This document shows, one piece after another, positions 22,004 through 33,007 of a stretch of 64,000 nucleotides of DNA (its first letter is position 1; every line of letters starts with the position of its first letter). The notes under the pieces are model-generated. The model saw nothing but the letters and a program-made list of their open reading frames with translations, searched no databases and was not told the origin of the DNA. This DNA comes from Kappaphycus alvarezii (Eukaryota > Rhodophyta > Florideophyceae > Gigartinales > Solieriaceae), in assembly GCA_002205965.3 (NCBI GenBank), contig NADL03000448.1, positions 62,001 through 126,000 of the forward strand. The letters are read 5' to 3'. The position numbers and the translations under genes are program-made.

Positions 22004-22580
22004 TTACTCTTCAAAAAAGCCCTCCTGAGACATTTGGATGAGCATATTATGCAGGATAATGCAAGTCTCACTGACCATTATAATGTCTTTCTTGAACCAA
22101 AGAAAAGACTCCCTTCTTAACACTGTAAACCTATTCTGCAGAACTTCAAATGCCCTTCCAATGTCTTTTCTTAATGGTTCTTGCAGCTTTGTGTACTTTT
22201 GCTCTCCGTCATCCGCCGGCTCATGGATCGGCCTCGCAAAGATTGTCCAGCGGGGATAAATACCGTCCGCAAGGATAGCAGAGAGTGCGGCTGGGAGCAT
22301 TGCGATGGAGCTTGTAGCTAGCCGGAGTCTCTATCTTATACGTACCATTCAAGATGGCTACAAATAAAGAGCAGACCTCTAGAAGTGTTTTGTCATTGTT
22401 AGTTCCGCTTCTACCAGCAAACCAGTGCCAGATATACAAGTCATGATCACACCAAGCTTCGACGGCAATTGTTGCGAGCTTTCCTTCCTTGGTGTTATGA
22501 TTAGCAACGGTGGCAAAGGGGAAAATCGCGGAGGCAAATCCAAAAAAATTACCTCCTGGATTTCGCAGTTTTGCACCCAT
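22004..22580 (-). pseudogene. PIF/Harbinger transposase, C-terminal part (element A)
   Basis: The minus frame from 22580 carries the DDE core: V-E-A-W-C-D-H-D-L-Y-I-W-H-W-F-A-G followed by S-G-T-N-N-D, the first two acidic sites. After a frameshift near 22290 it continues as A-D-G-I-Y-P-R-W-T-I-F, R-K-D-I-G-R-A-F-E-V-L-Q-N-R (third acidic site) and C-I-I-L-H-N-M-L, all hallmarks of the DDE_Tnp_4/Harbinger family. The N-terminal helix-turn-helix part is missing or unrecognisable beyond 22600. The enzyme would cut and paste the element together with its SANT-like partner; it is clearly inactive. Confidence 0.85.
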
Positions 22581-23041
22581 ATTAGTCCAATCCCGAAGTT
22601 AAACAGATATACACCTAGGACTGCAAAAAAATTACAGGGGATAAAACGATTTGATGATACAGTTCGTAATAGAAAAAATATCAGCTTCCGGAAAAAAATT
22701 GTTTTTTGATGAAATTAGTACGAAATCAAACAGACACGCAACTTTCCTGCGATCTTAGAATATTTTGAAATGGAAATGGCGGCATAGAAAAAGACCGCCA
22801 AATATTTAAAAAGACTGTCTATTCACCAATTTACACAATCTCGCACCCAAGCCTAATACAGTACTCCAAGCATCTGATAGTGGCCAAAGATGCAGCCTCC
22901 CTGTCAATGCCACGCCACAGCAACGCAAATTCCCCTACAATTTCCAATGCCGCAGTCTTCAGCCCCTAGCACTCTGACAGCGTCCCCGCCCCCTCCCCCA
23001 GCCCAATCAGCATCAGCGAGGCTTCGCATAGACTTCGCCTA
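22581..23041. other. Junction between two Harbinger-type elements
   Basis: AT-rich; no gene. Pro/Ser-rich open sequence at about 22900-23030 in the frame that leads into the next transposase may be its decayed N-terminus. Confidence 0.4.
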
Positions 23042-24086
23042 CTAGTAGAGGCTGCGATAGAGCGAGATGCACAAATCAACGCGTACAATGGGGACGACCA
23101 CCAGGAGCCAGATGAGGAAAATGACCCAGATTACCCAATCTTCGATTGATTCTACGAGGCTGGTGGCAGCGACGCGATTCTCAAGATGACAGACTTTAAC
23201 CGCAAGAGTTTGAATATATTTTGGGGCTTTTTTCTAATTTCATATTAATGAGCTACAATGTTGGGCGTGGTCGGAATAGTGATGTTAGTGCGAAGGATGC
23301 ATTTTCTATGATGATTGCGGTTGTCAAAAATGGGGGGCAGTGGGATTTTCTAGCACGAGCGTTGGGAGAAAGGGGCCATCGTTGGAGAGTTTAATTAACC
23401 GTTTTTTCCGAACAATAAGTAGTTTTATGTTTGAGGCAGCAGTGGATTCAGTTGGTGAACAATTTAGCATGGAAAAGCTAAGAAATGATGGAAATTTATT
23501 CAGGTACTATAGTTATGCTAGATACGCTACAGATATTACTTTTCAGCAGGCGTTTAGACCTAGTGGTATTATGCAGGAAGAAAAAGTATATTTTAGCGGT
23601 AAGCATAAGCTTTATGGATTCAAAACAGAAGTTTCTGTTCTACTGAATGGGCTCGCTATAGGTTGTTCTAAGCAATACCTCGGATCAACTTCAGATTTGA
23701 AGATTTTTCAAGAGAACAAGGAATTTCATGATGAAAATCTAAAGAAAACAAGTGCTAAAGAAATAAGAGAGGATTCGGGGGAGTTGTCGGAGGAGTATCC
23801 GCAGTTGTGGGCTGTTTGGGCAGATAAAGGTTATCAAGGTATTTGTGAATTTACGAGGGCTGTGTTGCCCAAAAAGAGACCGCAGAATGGACATTTATCA
23901 AGGAGTGAGCAGGCGCGCGACGACCGTGTTTCATCGGATCTAGTTCTAATGCTGAGAAGCGGAGGAAAGTACAGCAAAACTATTGGCGCAAGCGGCGGGC
24001 GAAGATGGATGTCCAGTTCCGTACAAATTCAAGTTTACGCACCGGACGACATTCCCTTGCTGACCATTGAGCCAGTTATGAAATAA
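23042..24086 (+). pseudogene. HARBI1-like DDE transposase (element B)
   Basis: The first frame gives an acidic linker, a TGA at 23147, then F-Y-E-A-G-G-S-D-A and helical sequence with V-G-R-G-R-N-S-D and K-D-A-F-S-M-M-I-A-V, a DNA-binding region. After a frameshift between about 23365 and 23385 the catalytic part follows: T-D-I-T-F-Q-Q (first Asp), Y-F-S-G-K-H-K-L-Y-G-F-K-T-E, G-S-T-S-D-L (second site) and W-A-D-K-G-Y-Q-G, with P-K-K-R-P further on. The last ~50 residues before 24086 do not look like the family end, so the frame is probably shifted again there. This is a different Harbinger lineage from element A. Its right side abuts a LINE remnant at about 24147. Confidence 0.75.
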
Positions 24087-24146
24087 AGGATACTGTACTG
24101 TTTTCTTGTTGTCGGCTAGTACGTGTGGAAATACCTGTCGCAACCT

Positions 24147-24507
24147 AGTTTGCGAAGTTCCGGGCCGCCGGATGCTAGCACCCCAACACGGAGAATGGAA
24201 ACATAATGAAGCGGTGCCCAGGACCCTTCGTTCGAATTAGTTCGGCCAATCGAGTGTATTTGCTGAGGCACGCATTTTTAAGGGATTTGATTGGGCATCT
24301 CGCACTGTATGGTCGGGTCGTGGGGGCCCGAGAATAGGGTTTCGGGCGGCTTTGGAGAGGTTTGCCACAAACAACCGTGTTTGAGAATCGTGCCGCCAAC
24401 CCGCGGGTGCATCCATGGGCACAGCCCAACGCGTGGTCACCGTCCTGGTCCATTAGTGCTGTGCAATTGTTGTGTGAAGTTGTAATTCCCGAAAAGTGTC
24501 GGCGTTT
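24147..24507 (-). mobile_element. LINE copy 2, 3' part (left of the gypsy insertion)
   Basis: It matches copy 1 from about 16140 to 16545 (for example the tgcccaggacccttcg-like stretch), coding for the same endonuclease-like tail on the minus strand. Homology stops at about 24466, and the 40 bp before the gypsy LTR does not align cleanly, so a deletion preceded the insertion. The rest of this copy resumes at 30010. Confidence 0.75.
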
Positions 24508-24512
24508 AGAAC

Positions 24513-24841
24513 TGTGCTCTGCCCGGTGCGGCCGTGCAGTAGGAAGGGGCTTTTAGAGCCTTAGGAGGACTAAAAGACGAAAGAAAGGAAAGCTTTACGA
24601 AGGCTTAGTGAATCGGCCTTATGTGAGGGTGATCGCGTCAGATCGATGCCTCCAACCTAGGACATCGAGGGTCGGAGGCCGGAACTAAATGTGAAGTGGC
24701 CAGCCCTACGATTGGCGGACAAAGGGCCGACTGAAGAGCATAGCTACTTAGCGCTGCCCATTAAGGTCTGTTAGCGAGAATAACATCCCATCAGACCGAT
24801 ATGGACGTGGGGTCTGTGCAATGCCAAGTGCCAGCACCACA
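24513..24841 (-). repeat. 3' LTR of the gypsy element
   Basis: 329 bp, tgtgctctgccc...agcaccaca on the plus strand. The outer flank is agaac (24508-24512). Immediately inside is the minus-strand polypurine tract. Confidence 0.92.
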
Positions 24842-24852
24842 CTCCCTCTTTC
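24842..24852 (-). promoter_or_regulatory. Polypurine tract of the gypsy element
   Basis: On the minus strand the bases just before the 3' LTR read gaaagagggag. This is the expected position and composition for the primer of plus-strand DNA synthesis. Confidence 0.75.
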
Positions 24853-25110
24853 AAAGAGACAGAGCGGACTTCGCTTTGGCGACTAGATCAGCCGGTATGG
24901 TCTTGCGTGCGAGCATACGCTTGACCATGATTGGGACGTCTTCAAAGACGTTCTGGAGAGGCTCGAGAGAGTCTCCAGATTTGTCAAGTCCCTTCCAACG
25001 GACAATGACTTGAAGACCGTCGGGCCCATCTTGCAGTCCCATGTGTCGGTGGACAGGCATGAATATCTCTGACGGCAAGACGTGATCCATTATCACCGCG
25101 TGTCGAGCGC
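24851..25110 (-). pseudogene. Chromodomain-like C-terminus of gypsy integrase
   Basis: In a frame one step off the integrase ORF: V-I-V-R-W-K-G-L-D-K-S-G-D-S-L-E-P-L, the chromodomain core (V-x-W-x-G, D-x-S-x-E-P). Integrase ends at 25093 in its own frame, so a frameshift near 25100 separates the two. Chromodomains in gypsy integrases steer insertion towards particular chromatin marks. Confidence 0.65.
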
Positions 25111-26290
25111 ATAATGTCGATAAAACTTGAGACGCGTGGCATGGATTTCGTCCAATTGGCCTGTGCGTAGATCCTCGACTTGATAGACGTAGTCGTTCAA
25201 AGCCTTGATTATGCGACGAGAGCCCCGCCAACGGAGCAGTAGCTTGTCGCCAGCGCCGTATTTGTCACGAGCGACAAGGACGAAGTCACCGTGTTCGAAG
25301 TTCGGCCGATTGCCCAGAGAGGCATCTGCACGAGACTGCTCGCGGCATTTGGCCAAACTAGACTCGAAGAGCGGGTGGATCTCCTCACAGATCTTGAGGA
25401 GTTTCTCCAAGTTGAACTTGCGTTCCATCTGCTCCTCGGTAAGGCTGATTGTCTTTGCAGTCGTTGAGCCCACAAAAGTCTTGATAGGCGGTGTCGGCTC
25501 ACGGCCCATGAATGCTGTGATAGGGCAAACGTCGCCGAGCGATGAAGACGGCGAGTTGTTCAAGATGGAAGTAAAAATTGGAAAGAGATCAGGCAATTCG
25601 GATGGACGCATCTTAAGCTCTGATAAGACCGTACGGGCCACGCGAATCAACTCCTTGCCGAGTCGTTCGACTGCGCCTTTGCTCCACGGGCAGTATGGAA
25701 GTGTGAAGTGATGCGGCAACTTCAAGCCCTTCGAGACCAAACGGACTGTTTCATTCTTGAAATGAGTGGACCCGTCGGACATGAGGCCGTTAGGGACGCC
25801 GAAAGCTGCGCACCAGTCGATAATCGCCGAAGCTGCGTTCTTGGCGTTGGTGTTGGAGAAGGCATAGAACCACTTATAGTCCGAATGGTCATCACGAAGC
25901 CTAAGGACATACTTTACGCCCGATTTGGCCGGCCCAAGCTCGACGTAGTCGAACTGCAGCAGGTCGTTGGATTTTTTGCCGTGGACGGCCGGATCGAAAG
26001 GATGTGGAACCTTCTCCCCTCCTACTGTCGATAGACAGTGGATGCACGCACGGGAAAAGGACCGCATATCCGCGCGCAAAGTTGACCATTTAAAGGATTT
26101 CGAAAGAATGTGTTCCGTGGTATCGGCACCACGGTGACTGGAAGGATCAGTATGGGCTATGACGCAGAGACGAAGATGCAGATCGTTGGCAGCGTCGGGA
26201 ATCCATATGGCGCCTGTGTCTTTGAAAGTCCAGAGGTAGTCTGCTCGAACAAGACCAGTAGGGCGCGCGCGGCATGGGCTTGTCGAGCCT
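25093..26290 (-). pseudogene. Gypsy integrase
   Basis: A long open stretch contains the zinc-binding H-x-D-x-x-S-H-R-G...C-x-x-C (A-C-I-H-C) and the catalytic triad: L-Q-F-D-Y-V-E-L, S-D-G-S-T-H-F-K-N-E and V-E-R-L-G-K-E. The C-terminal part has G-D-F-V-L-V-A and L-R-W-R-G-S-R-R-I. This is the best preserved part of the element. It joins the RNase H frame through a frameshift near 26260. Confidence 0.88.
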
Positions 26291-27137
26291 GGGCGAGGGT
26301 GGAAAGAAACGGCCAATCGAAATCCTCTGCGGATGAAGACGGGAGCTCCGGTACGTGGAAAATGCGGCGCACCGTTGTAGGCGTCGTCGACCAACGAGAC
26401 AGAAGGTCGGCCCAGACGTTGTCGTCTCCCTTGATGTGATAGCACGTGTAGCGGTACATGCTGAGACGCACAGCCAATCTGAGGACTTTACGCATTGAAG
26501 TGGCTGACAAGTCCGGAACCACGGAGAGTGGTTCGAAAAGGAAGATGAGGTTGTTATGGTCAGTGTAAAGGTCGAAGCCGTCGGGAGTTGCCGCGATCCA
26601 GTGCATCCGGTCCAAGGTTGCTAACACTGCATAGACTTCCTTTTTCAAGACTGACCAACCGAGTTGCGTCGCATCGAAGCGACCCGAGAGGAAAGCGAGT
26701 GGCGAGTGTCGTTGTTCCACGTGGGCGTCATCGTGTGGGACTTGAGTGACGATCCCAGACCAAGCCGTGTCGGACGCATCGGTGTATACGCACAAACGCT
26801 GGTTGACATCGCGATGTGCGAGCGTGACCTGATGGGAAAGAGCATGCTCGCAAGCTTGGAAGGCTTCCAGTTCAGTCTGTGCCCAGCAAAGAGTTGAAAG
26901 ACTGACCCGGGTCACTGCGCGCTTGGTGCGCTTGTCCGCATGGTCGTAGACGTGTTCCATGAATTTGTGGAGCGGGGCCACGAGGTTTGGTAAAGTTGGG
27001 GATGCCCTGCTTGACCCACTGTGGTGCGCAAAGGAATTGCTGCACGTGGGCCCCATTTGTGGGTGGTTCCATCGACAGGAGGCCATCCATGCGGCGTGGA
27101 TCGTAGCGGATGCCACTGGTTGACAGCAGACGACCAC
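26290..27137 (-). pseudogene. Gypsy RNase H
   Basis: Y-T-D-A-S-D-T-A-W-S-G is followed by the K-K-E-V-Y-A-V segment, L-Y-T-D-H-N-N-L and D-N-V-W-A-D-L-L-S-R, the standard order of retrotransposon RNase H. It overlaps the RT frame at its start through a frameshift. Confidence 0.85.
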
Positions 27138-28328
27138 ACCAGCGGATTGAGGTCGCGAAGAGGGTAAACTTCTCGGGATGAAGCTTCAGGTTGTACTCGA
27201 CGCAGACGTCGAAAAAGTACTCGAGAGCCGAAAGCAAAACGTCAACAGTGGGTGCGTGGATGAGGACATCGTCCAACCAGCACAAGATGTACAGTTTGAG
27301 GTCTTCGGGTATGATGCCTGCGAGGGAGGATTGCAGATGAACCACGGCGTTTGTCGTCACATGCAGCACGCGCGTTGGCGTGAATATACCGTCGGGCGTG
27401 ATGAACGACTGACACTCCTGGGAAATCAATGCCAATGACAGCTGCCAGCAGCTGTGCGAGAATTCAACTTTGGCGAAGTATCTCGACATGGCCACTTGGT
27501 CAGCTCGTGTACGAGGTTGGGCATCGGGTAGTGATGTTTAATCGTGTACTTGTTCACCGAACGGATGTCGACCGTGAATCAGTACTGTGAACCCGGCTTG
27601 AGCACGAGGAGGGGCGCGCAAGCCCATCTGGATGTCTCATTCGCGTATGCGAGACGATGTCGGACGAGGTCTCTGAAAAACTTGTCTAAAAAGCGACGTT
27701 TCTCTTGAGAATAGTTCCGCAGGCGGATTTTAACGGCTTGGCGTCCGACGTAAGCTCGATCTTGAGCGGGGGCAGGCACGCCGGAGGGCCTGACGAGAAA
27801 GACGTGCGTAATATGTCCATATGGCCAGAGAGTAACTTGGTCAGACGAGAACCCGTGTCTTTCGCGAAGACGTTGTCGAAGGCGGCTTTCTGTTAGTCGG
27901 CGACGGCGGTTTTGATGGGTTTTGATGTCTTCGTACTGGTCCTCGTCCACAGGGTCCAGCAGCGACTGATCCGGAAGCGGGTACTCTTCAGCACGTGCGC
28001 TGAAGTAGTTGACCTTCGGTCGAGCGGGGTCAATAGCCGGCGTTTCCTCGACTTCGTCATTGCCGACGCGGTTAAGACGGGCGAGCATCAAGCGACTTAC
28101 CCGCATACCGTTGCCCTTGGGCAGGGCGCCGGGGATGCAGTCTGTAACGTCGAGTGTCGCCACCCGGTCTTCGAGCAGAGTCCGTGTGTCCACTTGTAGG
28201 TGGAGAAAGACCGGACGGCCGATCAACAAATCTTTGCAGGCGAGGGCGTCAGGCGGCACAAGAAAACGGATATTCTTGAGGGCCAGACGTCCCGAGTTCA
28301 GGTGCAAGACGTTGAGGGCACGTACCAC
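26872..28328 (-). pseudogene. Gypsy protease end and reverse transcriptase
   Basis: 28328-27579 begins with D-L-L-I-G-R-P-V-F, the typical end of the protease fold, and runs into the RT N-terminus with S-R-W-A-C-A-P-L-L-V-L-K. The frame breaks near 27579, and 27495-26872 carries the catalytic motif as C-W-L-D-D-V-L-I (L replaces the usual first residue of Y-x-D-D). An intervening F-T-V-D-I-R-like stretch is readable across the break at about 27570. Confidence 0.8.
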
Positions 28329-28584
28329 GAGCGGGAGAATTTTTAGTGCTTCGGCGTCTCATCCTTTTCGGTCAACGCGACTTACAGAGTCACTGTCTTG
28401 ATAGACTAGATCTTTCCGATGCCCTTGATCGCTGCACGTTCGGCCAACCCGGTGGAAGCGATGCTTTCGTTGCTACCGTCATCGCAGCGACTAGTCACGT
28501 CGATTTTCCTTATTGTCCGAAACGGTCATGATGCACGAAGCCGGCTGCAAGTTTTCGTCACCCTTGCTGACGTCACCGACCACC

Positions 28585-29565
28585 TCACGGCCCTTGCGAA
28601 TTCGGCTCCCATTCTTTGATAAAGACGATGCTGTGCCACTGGCCGAAGGGACTTGACTTCTCGTAGATCTGGATGGCCTGTCGAGCGCTTTCGCACCGGC
28701 GACCCTGTCCTTGAAAGCCCTTTTCTTTCTGCACCGCAGTCGTCCACCCAGTGCATGAGGTCTTTGCCCTCACAGGACTTGGGCGGGCATGGCGACGGCG
28801 GCTATTTCTTGCCACTGCTCTTGTTCGGCTTTACAGCTTACTTGTTGTCCGCCCCTGTCTTTGAGCCGCTTTTGTTGCTGTTGACGCCGCTCGGGTCGGG
28901 CTGGCGGCTGCGATGGTTTCCGTTGTCAATTTTCTCGAAGTCTTCGGACATCTCTATGGCGTGCTTTAAAAAGGCTGCAAAGTCGTCATCGGCATTCTTC
29001 TTTGAGAAGGATATGTATTGCTCAAGTCTGTTCTTGGGTTGAGCAGGCTTTACGACTGATAAGACATGCTTGACAGCCGATTTCGGTTTGCTTTCAACGA
29101 CCCATGTCATGCCGTGCTGTCGAAGCAGTGACTTGTGGTACATGAACAAAAGTTTCATGCCGTTCTTGGCAGACCTTACAGACATATCCATGAGCACATG
29201 TTTCTGGACCAAGTTTCTAAGTTCGTGCTCGGTCACGGGGGTCACCGACTCAACAGCCTCATTGTCCAAAAAAGTCCTCAGCCGTTATCTTTGAGCTTGG
29301 TCACGTCTGTGCAGCCTTCAATCATACCGAGATCGACTGCAGACTCGATTTGTTCGGCTTTTATGCAGTACGACAGACCAACAGGACGAATAGGCTCCGT
29401 GGAATGTGTGTCCATTTGGACGAGTTGCGCGGCGCGTTGCTTAATCTCGCGGCAATACCCGTCATACTTGCGGAGGAATAAACGAATTGACTCGGCATCC
29501 AGGCGGGCTAGGAACGGCTGCGGAGTTGCCATCGTCACTTGGCTCACCTTGGCGGTACCGGCCAT
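28585..29565 (-). pseudogene. Gypsy gag with zinc-knuckle-like motif
   Basis: The ATG at 29565 gives a basic then helical N-terminus (L-R-K-Y-D-G-Y, typical of gypsy gag), continued after a break at about 29275 by a second helical block to 28838. At 28789-28736 the minus strand reads Cys-x4-Cys-x6-His-x4-Cys, a loose CCHC knuckle. Gag would assemble virus-like particles. Three frames are involved. Confidence 0.65.
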
Positions 29566-29674
29566 GACTACTCCAGACTTGTCCTACATGATCGACTGAC
29601 TTAAGGCAGATAGCTCTTTAGTCCTAGAGGTTGATTTTTTCACACCACGCTTGATAGTATTGCGAAGTGATCAC

Positions 29675-30004
29675 TGTGCTCTGCCCGGCGTGGCCGTGCA
29701 GTAGGAAGGGGCTTTTGGAGCCTTAGGAGGACTAAAAGACGAAAGAAAGGAAAGCTTAACGAAGGCTCAGTGAGTCGGCCTTTACGTGAGAGTGATCGGG
29801 TCAGACCGATACCTCCAACCTAGGACATCGAGGGTTGGAGGCCGGAACTAAATGTGAAGTGGCCAGCCCTACGATTGGCGAACAAATGGCCGACTGAAGA
29901 GCCTGGCGACTTAGCGCTGTCCATTAAGGTCTGTTAGCGAGAATAGCATCTCATCAGGACGATATGGACGTGGGGTCCGTGCACTGTCAAGTGCCAACAC
30001 CACA
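29675..30004 (-). repeat. 5' LTR of the gypsy element
   Basis: 330 bp, tgtgctctgccc...caacaccaca on the plus strand, followed by agaac (30005-30009). The minus-strand bases after it (gtgatcacttcgcaatac) do not begin with the usual tgg of a tRNA 3'-end primer site. Confidence 0.92.
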
Positions 30005-30009
30005 AGAAC

Positions 30010-30731
30010 CCCCCCATCAACCTCCGCAGCCTGTCCTCAGCAGCGGTGTCGAGTCCAGTTGCTCCCTTAAGAGTGTAATGGGAGTGAACTGCACGTAAGA
30101 GGTAGGTGATCCGACATACACCAAAGCAGGTCCGCAGTGGGTGGAGAGCCACAGAAGTGTCCCCAGGGTTAACAGGGATTTGAGGAGAGGCTGTAACGAA
30201 GTGGCGTGCTTTGAGAACTCGGGCTCCACGGATAGGTCCGACCTGATGAGTGCGCGGAGCACTGTTGCCCTGGCGTCATAGTTCTGGCGAAGCTCACATG
30301 GGAGGGGCTGCTGAACTGGTGGGGGGGGGGCGATTTGCCACCAGGCGGCACACTATAAGCACAGGTGTAAAAACATACTGCGCACCTCCGGGGACAAAAG
30401 GAACTATAGAACCGTTCGAATGGCTTCATGGGTGCCCACTACTTACCATCGTCCAAGTACCACAGCTGAAGAAGTAGAGAAGGCCTGCAGGTGGTGTCGC
30501 CCACATTGTGGAGGCCTTGTCGGAATGCGTGTCAGCAAACATCTGCCCACCAAGCGACGTAAGTTCTCGCCCACGGCGATCGGTCTTATTACCCCGTCCA
30601 GTTTCAGAGGTGACGTAGGCGGCGTTCCTGTAATCCATGCATATGTAGCTGCAGGGGCCTTCCCGTTGGCTAGCAAGTTGAAGACACTAGTCAGAGCAGC
30701 TAGCAAGCTTCGTCCACCATTGGCAAAATGA
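30010..30731 (-). mobile_element. LINE copy 2, RT part (right of the gypsy insertion)
   Basis: The minus strand reads R-P-I-A-V-G-E-N-L-R-R-L-V-G-R at about 30560-30600, then R-T-C-F-G-V-C-R-I-T-Y-L-L-R near 30100. Both match LINE copy 1. The catalytic RT motifs between them are deleted compared with 17456-17860. Confidence 0.75.
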
Positions 30732-31875
30732 GGGTTAGGTGGAGTGCCTTACTTGAATGGGTTGGTATGGGTTGGTCTATGCAAAAAGAACTCATCCACC
30801 ACTACCACATCACCAGCAAGGTGCACGCGAGCGGGTGGCAAGGAGACATGGGATGGGAATGTTGGTCGGTGTTGTGTGCATATTGGGGGGGAGGTATCGG
30901 GCGAGAGGTGGATGTGACGGGGGCTGGATGCAGTGGGTGGAGGTTTGTGAGGAATGGTTTGAGGGTGTGTGAGGGATGGAAAGTGTGGGAGATTTGCGTT
31001 GAAAGGGGGTGTGTAAGGGGTTGGTGATTCGGTGAGGTAGGGATTGTGGGGGTGGGGTGGGATAAGATGGGTTGGATAAGATGGGGTGGCGGGGAGATTG
31101 TTGTGTACAAAGTTGGAATTTTAGGGGTGTGAATGTTTCGGTTCTGTGAATTTGATAGAGGGAGGTGCGGAAGATCGGGCAGGAGGTGGATTTAGATGTT
31201 CAGGTGGTTTTTATCTTCTACTGGTGCAGGTGAGGTAGTCCATGTGCGATTGAGTTGTCTGGCAATTCAAATGTGATTCAATTTTCGCGAAGGCCGTAGA
31301 GGATGGGGTTGAGGGAGGGTGATGAGCTTGGCGGGAGTACAGTATAGGCAAAATGGGGGTGGTATTACCGCACGCAAAAGTGTAACGGTACTGTGGTAAG
31401 GACTAGAACGTTCAGAACTATAGAATTCAAACGGTTTGTTACGTAATATCTATTTTTTTGGTCAATTGGCTGCATTTCAGCCGTTTGGTCTTTTTCGTTC
31501 ATTTACTGTAATTTCTTTTATCATATGCTTGCATACCATGTGCATTCGGTATTGAAAAATAGGCCTACTTGCGTGAGAGTTCATTTTCAAGATATCGGGT
31601 CATTCGCGTATTGGCTGATATTTCGCCAGACATCGAGAAACTGGCTTTGAGACCTATTAATATGGAAAATTAAGTATACCAACCCATTCAAGTAAACCCA
31701 CATTAATGTGTGTTGTCGTCGCAGTGGACAAGAGATTTCTCGCGGGAAGACCGAAACATTTAGGAACGATGGTACCCGCGAAAAGCTCCGGGCATACGAC
31801 GAACGTAATAAAATGAGAGAGGCATGAGGAAGGCAGTGGACATTGAGATAGAGTGACACAAACCAAAGTACAATA
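30732..31875. other. Intergenic, G-rich then AT-rich
   Basis: 30730-31100 is strongly G-rich on the plus strand (repeated ggttgg, gggtgg, gataagatgggg words), so open frames there are compositional artefacts. 31100-31875 shows nothing I can name. Confidence 0.45.
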
Positions 31876-32600
31876 TTGACTAGCGGAAACACGACGAAAA
31901 CGCAGCCCGAGCGTGAGTGCAACTACGCGGCGCCGGAAGATGAGCCGGTTGCCCGTGCGTACGTCGTGGTGTGCACGGACCCAATCTTCGAGTCTGATCA
32001 GAAGGGCGGCACGTACCACGAACGCATCTACGACGCGTACAAGGAGAAGAAACCAGTAGACTGCGTCGTCCACCCGTTCAAAACAATCAAGACGTGATGC
32101 AAGCACATGCTGCCCCATTATACGCGCTCCAGCGCGTGCTTTGCGAGTGCGAAGGCGCTCAAGCAGAGCGGGACGTACGAGGCGGATGAGACCCTTATCG
32201 CGACTGACTTCTTTAGCAAGAAGGAGTTGCAGCACCCGATCGACGACGTTGAGCCGAAGTTCAAGATCATGTCGTCGTGGGTGGTCTTGTGCGAGCCTCC
32301 CAGGTTCAAGGCGGGTGGTCGTATTGAGTCGGGAGAAGGTGATGGAGGGTCAGAGCAGTCCAGTGGGACATCTGGTGAGACTGGTCGTGGTTATGGTACG
32401 TAAACGTCGTCCAGCGCCTCTGAAGGCAATGATGGAGAGAGGAAGCGGAAGGGTATGGACCGACCGCCCGGTCGTTAGAGGTCGAAGGAATCTCGCGCCC
32501 TGGAGGAGCAAAGGTCGAAGAAGCTACGAATGGCGTCCGAGGCACTGGATCTGCAGATGCGTCATTTCGTCGCACTTGAGCGGCAAAAAGATCCAGTTGT
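31876..32600 (+). pseudogene. SANT/NAM-like protein of Harbinger element C
   Basis: One frame runs through with three in-frame stops (32095 TGA, 32401 TAA, 32476 TAG). It shows C-T-D-P-I-F-E-S-D-Q-K-G-G-T-Y, then Q-S-G-T-Y-E-A-D-E-T, F-K-I-M-S-S-W-V-V-L, and after the stops R-P-P-G-R and a helical L-E-R-Q-K-D. This is the family layout of the Harbinger accessory DNA-binding protein: S-T-D-P-x-x-x-x-D-Q-K, S-G-x-x-E-x-D, F-K-x-x-x-x-W, then a basic R-P-x-G-R region. The transposase is convergent downstream. Confidence 0.7.
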
Positions 32601-33007
32601 TCATAAACGGTCCGGGCTGGTCTGGGCCAGACATGGCGAAGCAGTTCTTTGCCCTGAAGCAGAAAGATCGGCTCATAGTTCCGAATGAGTCTCTGAAAGA
32701 AAACGCGGAAAAGAACGCGCTATAGCAGTTATCAGACGTCGCGCCGGTCAAGATCTAGCCGTGAAGGTGCATACTGCCCATGCCGGACCGAGTCAGGTTT
32801 TACCATTTCAAAGCTGTGAGAATAGTCTCACCGTTCAGAACGGACTTGAAAAATTGTCAGAGCTCTCGCAGAGGAAGCGCGAGACGGTTGTGAGCCCCAG
32901 TGAGCAACGCGTCACGCGCGGTTCGCCCTTCTTCTATCCTCGTTTTGCCCTTCGTTCTTATGAATTGCCATGCCGCCCCCACAAGTGATCGATGAGGAGA
33001 CGCTTTG

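Larger units (their letters stand above)
24513..30004 (-). mobile_element. Ty3/gypsy chromodomain retrotransposon, decayed, inserted in LINE copy 2
   Basis: Two LTRs (24513-24841 and 29675-30004) start tgtg and end caca, and flank 4.8 kb of minus-strand gag-pol. The 5-bp direct repeat agaac occurs at 24508-24512 and 30005-30009. The LTRs differ at roughly 27 positions by eye (about 92% identity), so the insertion is not recent. The order is gag with zinc knuckle, protease end, RT, RNase H, integrase, chromodomain-like segment; RT before integrase makes it Ty3/gypsy. At least five frame changes make it defective. A plus-strand promoter for any host gene is not visible. Confidence 0.92.

Noticed and set aside
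30728..31110. Long frames on both strands near 30.9 kb
   Set aside because: The region is a biased G-rich tract in which stop codons are rare on either strand; no motif is present.
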